Part shown: piece by piece, positions 24,001 to 35,868 of the stretch | How positions within the stretch are numbered: position 1 is the stretch's first letter | Layout: each line of letters starts with the position of its first letter | NCBI GenBank assembly: GCA_013365325.1 | Contig: JABVXV010000464.1 | Span: forward strand, 1-38,095 | Direction of reading: 5' to 3' | From: Dipetalonema caudispina | Taxonomy: Eukaryota > Nematoda > Chromadorea > Rhabditida > Onchocercidae | Length of the DNA: 38,095 bases | The notes under the pieces: generated by a model | Told to the model about the DNA's origin: nothing | Database searches by the model: none | The model's input: the letters and a program-made list of their open reading frames with translations, nothing else | Translations under genes and position numbers: made by a program

Positions 24001-26146
24001 AATGTATATGATTTGCAGAACATGTTTTTTTGATAGAATATGTGGTGATTTTTGGAAGATATTTTAGTTTTGTACACAAAAATTAATGTCTTATGGAACA
24101 GAAGCCAAACCTTTTATCACGGAATCATTTATAGTACAAATTACATGGTTACAAAAGAGCTATGTAATTCATAATTATTTCAATGCAATTTCAAAAATTA
24201 CTTTTTTCTTCCATTAAACGAAATTGCAGTTTCAATTTGAAAATCTATTTCGAAGTTTACAATTTGCATTGGTGGATCATTGCTCACACGAATATTTGTT
24301 TATATCGGACTTTTTCATGATCAGTGGACAAACTTCTTTTGAGTTTTTCAGCGAAATTATAATGCGTACACTAACTACCTTATTGGTTAGCACTCAAATG
24401 TACAATTTTTTCGAATAAATATTAGAGTTGCATTGTAACAACCGATCTCCTGAATTTTTATTCCTCAAATTATTTAATTTCTTTCAGAAATCATGTGAAG
24501 AGCATATATCTTCTAATTATGATGCTATATCACTATACATATGCATTGGTCTGTGTTCAAAGTACAAAGAATTAATGATTGAACGAGGAGTTCCAGCTTT
24601 GGAGAGGTATTGAAGTTTTCACCTCCAAATGTACTTTAATAATGAATAGTAGAGTATTCGCAACAAAAAAGAAAAAAAACTGAAGTGCAATATCCGAATT
24701 GCAGTTATTGGGAGACATTGAATTGCACGTTATGGCATCGTTTTGGTGTTATTATGGAATTGCATAATTCGAGCTTACATGTTCTTGACGTACGTAAGAT
24801 GCAACTGCAACCGGATACTCATCCACACTACGTTAGCTTTAAATTTTATATCCTTCTAACATTCCAACTATTATTACGCTGTGTATAACTTTTATATCTT
24901 TTCATAGATCGAAGAATTTCCTTTTATTTTTTATATATAATATTTTCTTGATTTTCGTTATGCTTCAGATTATAAGACGTTACGCGGAGTTCACGTGTGC
25001 ATTATTGGTTTGCAGTCACACGTCGATACAACAGATTGATCCAAAATTACAGGTCATACGCCTTATTATCTTTGATTTCAATAAAAAATTTATGTTTCCA
25101 GTTTTCATTTCTCGCTTGATTAATAAATATGGAAATCAAGAGATTGGAAAACTCTTCCTTAATACTTAATATTGATATCGACTCTTTGCAGCTTTGCTTG
25201 AGTAAGCAGCAAGCCGAGATCGAAAATTTCCTAACTCGTATCGCGGAGCAATTAACTCCTCGCGTGCAACGGCTGGTCTGTCTAATCAATAACTATGATT
25301 TGATACTCAATGTTCTCGAGGTTTGTTATTTGATTGTTAATTGAGCTTAATTTATTCTGCTGTTCATCGCTATATGTATCCATGTGTTGCAATCACGATG
25401 GTGACAGGAGCGGGTGACATTCGATTCGAAAGAAAAGTCATCATTCTGGGAACTGAAACAGAATCGTATCAACGAATACGTTGAACTGATGCTTCGACCC
25501 CATTTTGGTGATCTAATGTCGTTTGTCAATGAATGTGAACCACTGATTGAACAAGGACATAAACAGCTTTTAATTCGTTATTCAGGTAAGACATCTTTGT
25601 AACATTCCTTTGCAGAATGAATTTATTGTTAGTAAAAGAGAAGGAAAAAAGTCCATCATATCGTCGGGAATCATGCAGTGTGATTATTCCGTATGCCTAT
25701 TTTATTGGCTTTGTACAAGAAATAAATAAAATTCACTTTTCGGTAATGCAGGGTTCATTCTTCTATTATAAAGTATGTGCAGTTCAGATAGCGTAACAAA
25801 AATTGTGCGCGGTTTTTGTGCTAATTGGAAGAAATCGATAGATGCGGTGAACAACGAAATTGTCCGATCATTTACAAATTTTAAAAATGGTACTAACATC
25901 TTGCAGGTTAATATATTCTTCACAATTTTTCTGTTGACTTGGCTTTTTTTGCTTTTTTTGATAAATTATTAGATGACATAATGCTAATATATATTTCAGG
26001 TGACATTTACACAAATCGTTCAATATTATCATCGATTTAGCAAAGTATTATCGCATGAAGTATTTGCAGAAAATGCCGTCCTAAAGGAGCTAGTCAATAT
26101 TCATCATATTATGGTAGAAATAAAGAAATACAAACCAGTATACTAA
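21084..26146 (+). CDS. vps-52: VPS52, subunit of the GARP and EARP vesicle-tethering complexes
   Basis: Seventeen exons: 21084-21152, 21762-21941, 22185-22360, 22578-22728, 22828-22928, 23070-23118, 23290-23373, 23571-23654, 23846-23956, 24230-24385, 24488-24606, 24705-24831, 24969-25052, 25192-25320, 25408-25585, 25788-25906 and 26000-26146. They total 2064 nt (687 residues; human VPS52 is 723). It tethers endosome-derived carriers at the trans-Golgi with VPS51, VPS53 and VPS54, or with VPS50 in EARP. Recognisable blocks in order: ESGIDLRQYS, LHEEITACDDAF, a coiled-coil region, KKPLTNYQIPQGALLKNR, RDEYVDVISK, VRNRATVFSLGNR, the EYLFISDFF segment, RRYAEF, LVCLINNYD, VRSFTNFKNGTNILQ and a C-terminus near VNIHHIMVEIKKYKP. 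The intron after exon 4 has a GC donor. The start is uncertain: the exon 1 frame stays open upstream to about 21003 without an ATG, so an earlier first exon is possible. Confidence 0.92.
22729..22827 (+). other. GC-AG intron in VPS52
   Basis: Exon 4 ends AAG followed by GCAAGT, a donor with GC instead of GT but otherwise perfect consensus. The acceptor is TTTAG. Joining across it restores a conserved segment (YK joined to AMTKIREW). Confidence 0.85.
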
Positions 26147-26233
26147 TTTCCATGTATCGTATTTTAATTCTGTACTTCCTTGTGATTTTCATGTATAGTG
26201 TATCGAACCTTGTATGAATTATTTTCCTTTTTG

Positions 26234-26239
26234 AATAAA
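26234..26239 (+). terminator. Poly(A) signal AATAAA, VPS52
   Basis: Canonical signal 88 bases after the stop codon. Confidence 0.75.
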
Positions 26240-26431
26240 GTATACTTGGGTTACGTTGCATGAATAGTTTATTTCTTTTCCTATTTATTTTCCATCGAAG
26301 GGGATATTTCCTTTTCTGAATATAGAGCTATCACATTATTTGATATGAAGAATACTGCCAAGACTAAATATTCATATTCAGTATATTTCATCCTTAATGA
26401 TACCATAATTATACCCTAACACGACACTCAG

Positions 26432-27255
26432 CATTAGTCTACTGGAAATGGTCCCACACATTACTTGTTCAAGAATCGATTTTGATCGATCCGTCAGATT
26501 CAGCTTTTGAAGACGAAAAGTTTATTAGCTGCTATATTATTCATCAGTTATTCAATGTCTTGTACACTAAAGTATGTGTTGTACTGAAATCTCTGAGAAG
26601 TATTTTGGAAAAAATTGATAGGGAATTAGTGGGTATGACATCTCATTTAATTTAATTTAAATGTTTATTATTGTTTTCTCCTTACTTTATGTTCTATGTA
26701 ACAAGTTATTTGTTCATTTAAGTAAAATGGAAATGGAAATGTAACAAGTTACTTGTTACATTTAAATTTTCAGAATCAATCAGTATAAATCCTACCTACT
26801 GTAATATTTGTTTTTTTTTTGATCCTTAATGATTTCTTTATGCGGTCATTTTGATATTTCGGCATAAATAAATACTTATTAGCATAATAATGCGGGATAT
26901 GAAAGTATTTTATGATGAAAACAAGTGTAGCCTGGAATGTGGAAACGAATTTTTGATATTATTATTCATTCAAAGATTTATAACAAATCAAATCGTTTTT
27001 ATTAATCATTTTCATGATAAGGTTGAAATTCTTGTGAAGTCGTTACATGGATTACCATCGTTTTTTGTATGCAAAATATTGAGCAAAATTGATGGTACTA
27101 TCCAGAATATTTGGACAAAATGGTAGTAATAGTTTTTTCCACTTTAATTTGGCAATTCCATAAATTTTCGTCCGAATTCATTCTTTAGGACATATCTGAT
27201 CCATGTTGTATGTCCTTCTTTATTATCTACTTCAAGAATTTATTTGTGCTTTTAA
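26432..27255 (+). CDS. Unrecognised gene or gene remnant downstream of VPS52 (5' end unresolved)
   Basis: Three phase-compatible exons: 26432-26632, 26906-27122 and 27189-27255, ending TAA with a poly(A) signal 22 bases later. Exon 1 reads as good protein (KWSHTLLVQESILIDPSDSA, then a helix-like SLRSILEKIDREL). Exon 2 contains INHFHDKVEILVKSLHG and ends in a phase-2 donor. Exon 3 adds about 21 mostly hydrophobic residues; if it is not spliced on, exon 2 ends in TAG at 27124. I do not recognise a family. There is no in-frame ATG in exon 1. An ATG-led stretch at 26345 follows an acceptor-like site about 90 bases after the VPS52 poly(A) signal, but its phase does not join. The close spacing resembles a nematode operon. 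The alternative is a decaying fragment. Confidence 0.4.
26697..26763. repeat. Duplicated palindromic element
   Basis: A perfect 27-base inverted repeat (13-bp arms AAATGTAACAAGT, one-base spacer) lies at 26737-26763. An imperfect copy (ATGTAACAAGTTATTTGTTC) lies just before it at 26697-26716. Both are in a candidate intron of the unrecognised gene. Confidence 0.85.
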
Positions 27256-27276
27256 GTGATTACCTTTCAATTGCTA

Positions 27277-27282
27277 AATAAA
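27277..27282 (+). terminator. Poly(A) signal AATAAA, unrecognised gene
   Basis: Canonical signal 22 bases past the proposed stop; it supports a transcribed 3' end here. Confidence 0.45.
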
Positions 27283-27723
27283 TCATTATAAACATACAAC
27301 GGTGCAGATATCAAAGCATTGAGTTTTTCTAATTTAATGTTGAGTATTCCAATTTTGATCTGTTTGATATTGTAGCAAACTTTCAATTGTGCTATTTTTA
27401 CTCCCATCCAGTTAGAGCATGGGATAAGAAATTTGAAACAAAATAAAACAAATATCAATGAATTGATAACATTGTTCCCCTTGATCATTTAACAACCACT
27501 GATGATCAATCGAAAAAAAAAAACAACGACCACAAATGATCAATCAAAATATGGAGAGTGATTATTATAGTAGCAAGTTATGATATTGATTAAAGCTGAA
27601 GCAAGCTAATCTGATCATATGTATTACTTTAGCGATTTAAACCACAAATATTATTTACTGTAACAAAGCTTTCAAAAATATATCACAAAATTAATTAATG
27701 AAGTTGGTATTGATGAAAGCAGT

Positions 27724-30700
27724 TTAATCAGAAACATCACTGTTGATTGGCTCTTTCTGCTTACTGGTACGGCCACTTGGTGTAATACTTTTATTACTAC
27801 TTTTCTTAGATGTTGTTTCGAACACGTCTGTTATCTGATCTGATATTACACCATCTTGTAAATCGATTGGTTTTAAATGTTGACCTTCCATTAATTCCTT
27901 ATATTTTTTATCAAATGAATCCGATTTCTGGAACAACAAATAAATCATTTTGTTAAATTTGAGAATATTTGAAAATATATTTGTAGTATTTGGATTGTAA
28001 GCTATAGAATATTTTTTTGGTTCGAAATGCTCTTAAACCGGGTCAAAAACGGATTGATCTATTAAAGGAAGAATAAGAGGTGAAGAGCAACCGGAATTAG
28101 ATTTGGAATACTAATAAATATCCCACAGCACCATGCGTAAGCTAACAAACATTTAGCAATATAGACATACTGTAGATCTGTTTGCACACTAAAGGCACGC
28201 ATATCTGAAATACAGTAATACTTATTTATTAACACTTCTAAAAAATAAAACTTTACTTTCTCATCCTTTTTTCCGCACAAACTTTTTTAATCTTTCGAAT
28301 TTTGAAATGGTAGAAAGTTCCAATTTGAATCATTGAATTTGTAATTTAAATTATACAAATTTTTTTCTGAATGCTATAATTTTTAAGCTAATATATTTGA
28401 TCAGATTTATATAAAATATTTAAAATCACACTTCTTAATTCTTTACATAGCTCGACCATATGGAGAGGTTCACAATGAAGAATTTGTTCAAGACCCATTT
28501 CAATAGCGATGATTGTACCTGTACGACCTACACCTGCTGAGCAATGTACTACAGTTGGACGTTTCTTTGATCGACGTACCATTTTAAGGATTTGGAATGG
28601 TGCTAATTCGTTAGTTGGTACTCCTTGATCAGGCCTAAAATATATTTCAGCTCTTTATGATACATGAAATTAAAGCAAAATGAAAAACTTTAATAGAGTT
28701 ATTAAGAGCTGATAAAATATATATAATTCACAAAGCAAGGTGAGGAGGAGAAAAGTGGTACCAACTACTCCAAAGTACATGTGAAACAAATAATGTGATA
28801 TCGTTTTTTTCAACTTTTAATGTTGATATTATCGTGGTACTATCTTGTAAATCGACATTTAAGTTTGAAACTGTTATTTCTGAAACATCTTTTTTTAGCA
28901 GAACATGAACAACGGAAAAAGAAGAAGGAAACATTTCAAAAATAATTGAATAAGATAAGTAAAAGCTATTCTTTTTTTCATTCATTTTTAAAAGGAAGAT
29001 TTTTTTTGCAAAAAATTTTAATTCGATTATGTTGTATTATTGATAATACTTTTTTCTTTGCATCATTTTTGTTACTTTTTTATTATTTTTGCATTTTAAT
29101 GGAAAATATCCCGACGATACAAAATTTATACAAATTTATCGTTTGTACTTTAAAATGATAATACCATCAAATTCGACTTTTCCGCCTACTTCAGTTGGAT
29201 AATACGTATGACATTTCTTCTTGCCACTTTCAACCAAATTACAAAGCATAATGATATAACTAACATTTTCTTGTATTATCATTATCCAAAAATCATTTAC
29301 TGTTGATTTCATTGGTGCCTTCAGAATTTGCATTGTTTTTAATTAAGAAATTAATGGTGATGTGAGGCGAACACTTAAAGTATCGTGTTAGAAATAGTCA
29401 GTTCAGTAATTAAGCTGTATAATAATCAAAAACAAATTTCTTGTATTAATTATGAAATAATTTACATATTAACAAATTGCTTCGTAATAGATAGCCGATT
29501 ACATTTACATCAGATTATTATTTTCAAGTATGCATTATTTGTTTTTATATTTTATTAAACATTAATTGTTATAAATTTGACGGAACTGTAATGATTATTC
29601 TAATTATTGTTATATATTGAATTAAAAATTTTACTGAAAAGTAACTTTACTTGTGTACAAATGAACTGATTCAAAAGATATTTACTCGTTACATAATTTG
29701 CATGAATATAGTCTTGTTTCTGCTTTAAAATTACCCGTGTATTATCCAGACACTTGATACCTATTGTAAAAATTATTAGACTAATTGATGGAATATTATT
29801 TCAGTAATTATTAATAATAGATAACTAATGAATAGTAAGCGATGAAAACTTATTAATAAATAATGAAAATCCGCTACTTAAGGAATAATAGTAACAAATA
29901 ATATTAAGAAATCATTGTAAAAATAGTAATCTATTTAATATGATTTCAATATTTTCGTCACTTAAATAATAGATATTGGATCGTTTTTTTCTTCAACTCA
30001 CACATTTAAAATTTAGATGAACTACCTTTATATCGATTCCGTTTAAGATTTTTTTCGAAAGCATCACACTGATCACTATTTGGTTTATATGTTCGAACTT
30101 GATCCATGTATTGTTGCACAAGTCCTCCTACACCAAGATCGCAAATTTCCTATATCTATCCATTAAATTTGCTGTATTCATAGTCTCGAAAATCTCAAAT
30201 TTTCGACCGAATTTTTTAATAATGATAAAAATTGGTGTATTTGATAATTTACATTAATAAATTTAATAAACGTTTCTTTTTGTCTTTCATTCAATGAAAA
30301 TGTGCTCTCGTTTGCTTTAGTTTTAGTTATATTGGGCGACTTTTTAACCTGCAATAATTGGTACAACTGCAACAAATTGAACAGATCAACTATACTTAAT
30401 TCATACTTTTCAAAATTTAATAAAAAATCGAAATATAATGAATAAAATAAGTAAGCTAATGAAGAAATAAACAAACATATATTTGCTGATTTCTTCGCTC
30501 GCTTGTTTTTCTGATTAGCATTTTAATTCTTATAATATAAATTTATTTTTACCATAAATTTACTTTAATTTATTTTGACCTTTTCCGTATACATTGAATG
30601 TATTTTTCCTCATCGTTATCACTCACTCTTCGACTATTCATTACAATTTAATTCAATTTAATTTCATCTTCCAGTACTTTTTGTACTGGTAAAACGCAAT

Positions 30701-31774
30701 CAAGCGGAAAACCAGACAAGTTCTATTTTACTAATGAAACTTATTTCTCAATTATGATTAAGCATTTCCCTTACTTAATCTTTCCAATGCTATTATCCTC
30801 ATCAATACTAAATCAAATAACAATATCAACACAACAATGCATAGTCAGGTAATAATATTAATTGAAATACTGAATTCAATAAAAATACCAAGCAGATATT
30901 TTTTCATTCAATAGTATTTCTTTAAAAATCATTCAAATCTTAAGCAAATAACTTCATGAAAAAAATTACGATTTCATATTACCATTGCAATATTTCGTTT
31001 CTCATTGTTATTACGTTTAGATTGCATGCATGGTTGCTTCTTGCGATTGGTTGTGGTATCTTCACGTGCTTTTGCAGTGTGCAATCGACGTGGGAATGCA
31101 GGAGAAGGAGATTTTGTCAATTTTTTTGCTGATACCCTTTGCGGTGGAGCTGAAATAGTTATCATTTCATATGCAACAAATATTTGATTGAATTATTTCA
31201 TTTCAAATTCACTTCTTTTTTCAGAATCCCAACAAGAGGGGAAGGTTCCATAAAAAAAAAAAAAAAAAAACAGATGAGAAAAAGAAAGAGAAGGAAATTT
31301 AAGGGTTAATGGAAGTGCGATAGCAATTATCGCTACGACATAAAATTTTTCCATTGAATTTCGAATAAAGTAAAACTATCAGATAATGGACATCGAAATA
31401 TCAGTATATTTCACATGGTATTAAAGTAAAAGTTTTCTTTTTGATTCGAGAGACAAATTTTGATAAAATGTTTCTTCTTTAGTAAAAAGCTGACAACGAA
31501 ATTTGCTTAACAGATATCGGAAAACAGTTATTTTCGGAAAAATGGACAAAAAAATGAAATAGATCAGGAAATACGTTGCTGTTTATTTTTCGATGGATTG
31601 GTTTCATCAGCTTGCCATGCACGATTATTTCCTTTCTGCAAAGAAATGTAAGCATTAGTAAATAGATAGTTTACTAATGGTTTAAAAAAAAAAAAGAAAA
31701 AGAACTGAAAATACATGGAAAGATATCAGTTTCTTCATCTTATCCAGGAATAATTTACGCCTCTTTTCAGCCAT
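27724..31774 (-). CDS. Nematode-type non-receptor protein tyrosine phosphatase
   Basis: Eleven minus-strand exons, 5' to 3': 31774-31715, 31635-31575, 31149-30983, 30348-30253, 30149-30026, 29760-29651, 29318-29165, 28879-28762, 28634-28432, 28204-28092 and 27927-27724. They total 1410 nt (469 residues). Residues 1-96 form a basic, low-complexity extension rich in Lys, Arg and Pro. The catalytic domain follows: the phosphotyrosine loop NRYK (Y167), then [19 protein letters not shown], the WPD loop WPDQGVPT (D299), the P-loop [10 protein letters not shown] (C328, R334) and the Q-loop VQTDLQY (Q372). All catalytic residues are present, so it should be active. The tail is Ser/Lys-rich. No signal peptide or membrane helix is seen. 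Such short PTPs are greatly expanded in nematodes and many are sperm-enriched in C. elegans. The donor of the tenth exon (28092) and the acceptor at 29319 are the weakest junctions. Confidence 0.88.
30672..30690. repeat. Short perfect hairpin in a PTP intron
   Basis: Seven-base arms CCAGTAC and GTACTGG flank a five-T loop, inside the intron between 30983 and 30348. Role unknown. Confidence 0.6.
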
Positions 31775-32715
31775 CTTAACCGAAATGCACCGCAAGTAAC
31801 AATTGTTATTAAAATAAGTGAATTCAAAAAAGTACCAATTAATCTTTTATACTAGTCATATTTTCAAAATTTACATTTTCAACGTTCCAATCTTATATTT
31901 AAATATTTAAATTTTCGGAATTCTAATCCGAAAAATTTTGAGAATTTTTATTCAATAGATAATATTCTTTTATTCATCAAGGGAAAAAGTTGGTCCAACG
32001 ATACGTGTTCATATCGCGACAATAACAAACAAAGAACGGGTCATAGATTTATTTGAAACTAACAATACCCTAAATGCGCTTTACATTAGGTGTAAGAAAG
32101 AAGTAATGAATTTGTAGACATAATTAATTAAGAACGATTTTGAAAGCAGTGTAAAAAAAATTAAAGAACAAAAAGAAAAAGGTACGATCTCAAATAATTT
32201 TAAAAGAATAAATGAAATTTAAAATTTAAGCTGAAAATTATGTTCGTAGGGAAAAGTATGGCATTATTGCAACGATTTCGATAAATATATCAAATAGTTT
32301 AAGAAAATGAAATTTTGAATGCATTAATCAGTGGGTAAAGGATTACAATTTGATTATTATTACATAAGAACAACTAAAATTATAATGCGCATAAAGCGAT
32401 TTTAATATAAGTATTTCTGATTTTATCATAATAATAAAATGACAGTAAAAGTTGTCAAGTTAAAAATGTATACAATTTTTATGAGTTGATCAAATAATTA
32501 GAACTTTTATTAATCCAAAATTTCGTGATTCAAATCAAGAGAGATCAAATGAATTAGTCAAATGATTAGAACTATTTAATAATCCATCATATTTCTTAAA
32601 CAAAAAAAAAAAAAGAACAAATCTAAGGAAGAAGGATTGTTCATTATTCAATAAAAGTTCAATCGTTTCTGATTGTTTACATTAGTGAAAATGGAAATAA
32701 TGAGTGAAATCACAA
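31775..32715. other. Divergent promoter region between the PTP gene and the EGF-domain gene
   Basis: About 940 bases between two divergently oriented start codons. AT-rich with A-runs and no convincing frame on either strand. An AG directly precedes the PTP ATG on the minus strand (CGGTTAAG), consistent with a trans-splice acceptor. Confidence 0.6.
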
Positions 32716-35645
32716 ATGATGTGCGGTCGTTTCAGTCTTAAGCTGTCATTCATTCTATTATTGGTGTTGGATAATTTAGCATCCGTTAGTAAAGCGCAGT
32801 ATAGAGAAGAGAAGGCTTTTTTAAGCGATTTTAATCAAGCATTAATTGATAAATATGCTAGGTATGAACTATTTCAAACAATTTATTATATATTTTCATA
32901 GATTAGTATTCAATTTCATTTTAATGCCTATCAAATTTAAGTGAGATAAAATCGATGAATAGATATGTTCGCCTTTATTATATAAACATTCTTGGTCAGC
33001 TTGCATTTTATTCTCGGATTTATCGAATGTGGATTGAACAACCGTCTACAACTCATAATAATTTTATATATGCTTTTCCACAGATCAATTTCTCCAACGA
33101 TCTTCATGAAATATGCATTCAAGGATTTAAAGTTAGTTGTTAATTTTGATTTTTAAACAGAATAATTGAGAGCTATGCGTCATAAACAGTATTGTTGTTT
33201 ATATTAAGATTGTTTGTTAAATTCCCGGAGCTAGTTTTATCTAGATTTGTTAAGAAATTAGGGCAACCTGTTGTTCAGGTACAACTAGAAATTTCACACA
33301 ATTTATTAGCTAGCTATTATTTTTACCTGCAGGCAAAATTTTGAAATTGATAATTGATGTAGGATTAATTACTATAATATAAAGATTATTTCATTCGATC
33401 AAATGAATGCTTTATTTCACGATCAATATTTTGTTTATCCTTTTCAAACATGCTTTTCTTACGTTTGCAGTGATTTGTTCACAATATCGATGATGAGCTC
33501 ATCTGCGATTATTAACTTTTTAACACATTTATATTGTTAATTTAGAACTGGAATTGAAAATATGAAAAATTACGCTTGAATGTTTAAACACATTGTTTAA
33601 ATTGTAATATTTAGCCTACTAGAATCAACTGAAGATTAATTGATTTAAAATCAAATACAATCAAACATGTTTCAGTTATGCATTGATACTATTTGGAATG
33701 ATATTAAAAATCGTAATGTATTTCTTTTTACAGCTGATATTTATGATGAATTTATCATAAGGTGTGTTTTTCTGTGTATTTCATTTTTTATCAAAAAATA
33801 TTCAAATTAAACTAACCGAATTAAACAATCATTTAATCAGTACAATTTAATGTTCGTACAATTTTCCTTATTCAAATGATAAATTTGTTCCCATTTCCAT
33901 TTTTAAATTGTTCAATAGTCATTAACTAAACATTATTATAGTTAAGGAAGAGTGAAGTTCGTCGGTTGGTTCATCATGAAATGTTTGATTATGATTTTTC
34001 TGCTATTTATTTGTTGTGTTGGATGACGATGAATAGTATTAGTATCATGGAAAAATTACCATATTGTGATATTCAACCGATCTCCACATCTACCGTTAGC
34101 AATTTTTTTGACTTTTTTTTTTGTGAAGAAAGTAATTAAATTTGAATGCACTGTGCACTTATTAATCATTCTTTCTTCACTTCATGTTGCAATTAAGAAT
34201 TTCTTGAATATTGATTGGTGCATCTTTTCATTTAACAGTATGTCATCTTCTTTCACATTCAAAATTACTGTAATCTTAGATAATGGTTTACTGTAAGGAT
34301 AAAATTGATGAAAGAGTGCCATCATCGATTATTTTATCACTTGCTTTGAAATAGTCAAATTTTCATCATTTTCATTCTTGTAATATAAGAATCCTTTGTT
34401 AAACTTGCATATTTTTTTCAAATGAAACTATTTTTGTTTCCAGGAAGAAATTGAGGAAACAGAAAGAAAGCAACGACAACAAGAATACATTGTCAGATTA
34501 AAGTTTCAGAATTTATTCGAATATTTAAATTGCTTTAATCACAAACGCAATATTTCATTTTTTTCATGAAGTGAATAAAAAGAAAAGAGGATACTTACTA
34601 AAAATTAATGGTTACAGTGGCCTAGTCGAACGCTGGCAAGAAACTTAACATTCAATGAAACTATGCATATAACATTGGGGTCTTTTGATACGGAACCATT
34701 TCGATGTGCAAAATCAAGGTAAAACAATTTTATCATATCTTTGCTTATTGTTTTAGTTGATTTTACTGGTGTTGTTGTTGTAAAAATTAATTTAGAAATG
34801 CCATAATACTATTCCTGCTTTATGGATTGTAGTAGCTTGCAGTTTTTGTGTAAACAGTTGCAATCCATCACCATGCCCAGGAAATGGTACTTGTGTATTG
34901 AAATCAAGTTATAATGAGGATCTTACCGGGATGTATCGTAATTTATGGAACGCTTCATGTGATTGTCCTGAACCAGGATATATATTTCGGTAAACGAACG
35001 GAATTCCGTTCACCTTTTATGGAAAACACAGTTGACGACATTTCAATCTATTTATTTATACGCATCGTTTGTTAAATCAGGTGTTATCTAAAAATTAATC
35101 AAAATGGAATTAATTTTGGTAATTTTGATTTGATATTTGAAATTCTAATTAGTTTCAATTATTTGCAAAATTAATTATTACTCATAGATTTGATGTGGAC
35201 CAATGTGTAGATATCAATGAATGCTTGTATGTTGATTGCGAACAATTGCACGGTGGTAAGTTTTCTCAATTTAAGTTTTCACTTTTTTTTCTTTTTTTTT
35301 TAATTTATAACTAATCACTTTATCAGCAACATCAAAATGTTGCAGTAAAATGTTAGGTATTGTTAGCAACAGACAATAATTATATGAAGTTAATAAATAT
35401 ATTTGCTAAATATTTTCATTTAACTACGTTAGTAATATATTTTTTCAGACAACTGGGAATGCGCTAATTTGAAGGGTTCCTATAGTTGTGTATGTAAATT
35501 AGGATTCAATCCTATAAATAATGATTGCATACCTATAAAGCTTTTTCCCGATTTATCTTGGAAAGGCCCAGCAATTGCCGGAGCTATAAAATTTCCCCTA
35601 AAGGTGGTAGTCTTAATTATTTGCTTATTGCTATCTTCATGGTAA
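32716..35645 (+). CDS. Secreted, probably GPI-anchored protein with two EGF-like domains and an unrecognised N-terminal domain
   Basis: Nine exons: 32716-32861, 32942-33131, 33676-33761, 33947-34094, 34444-34491, 34618-34718, 34843-34989, 35188-35255 and 35449-35645. They total 1131 nt (376 residues). A signal peptide (LKLSFILLLVLDN core) ends near residue 30. Residues about 31-240 match nothing I know: mostly helical-looking, aromatic-rich, with scattered cysteines. EGF 1 (about 245-295) has six cysteines with a long insert between C3 and C4. EGF 2 (about 297-337) starts DINEC and contains CANLKGSYSCVC, the calcium-binding and Asn-hydroxylation consensus. The chain ends with a small-residue stretch (GPAIAGA) and a short hydrophobic tail with no cytosolic part, a GPI-signal pattern. 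Possible N-glycosylation sites include NFS, NLT, NET, NGT and NAS. An in-frame TGA precedes the start. Confidence 0.8.
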
Positions 35646-35679
35646 AGTAATTGTTTATTGTTTTCTGTATGGTAGACTG

Positions 35680-35685
35680 TTTATT
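35680..35685 (-). terminator. Poly(A) signal AATAAA (minus strand), MIG-18-like gene
   Basis: TTTATT on the plus strand, 184 bases past the minus-strand stop. A second copy is at 35654-35659. Both lie upstream of the convergent EGF gene's own signal. Confidence 0.45.
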
Positions 35686-35756
35686 GTATTTGCATTGCAT
35701 GGAAAATTTGTTGACAGTGATTTCATAGATGTTTTTTGTTTGATTAATATTATAAA

Positions 35757-35762
35757 AATAAA
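35757..35762 (+). terminator. Poly(A) signal AATAAA, EGF-domain gene
   Basis: Canonical signal 112 bases past the stop codon. Confidence 0.55.
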
Positions 35763-35868
35763 GAAGCTTTGTTTTTTTTTTTTTTTTAAATGAAATATCT
35801 CAAATTCATTTGATTGCTAATAATATACAAAGAAACCACAAAAATTAGATATGATAAGGATTGACTGA

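Noticed and set aside
34066..34296. Plus-strand frame of 76 codons beginning MIFNRSPHLP
   Set aside because: Out of frame with EGF-gene exon 4, which covers its first part; the remainder is intron.
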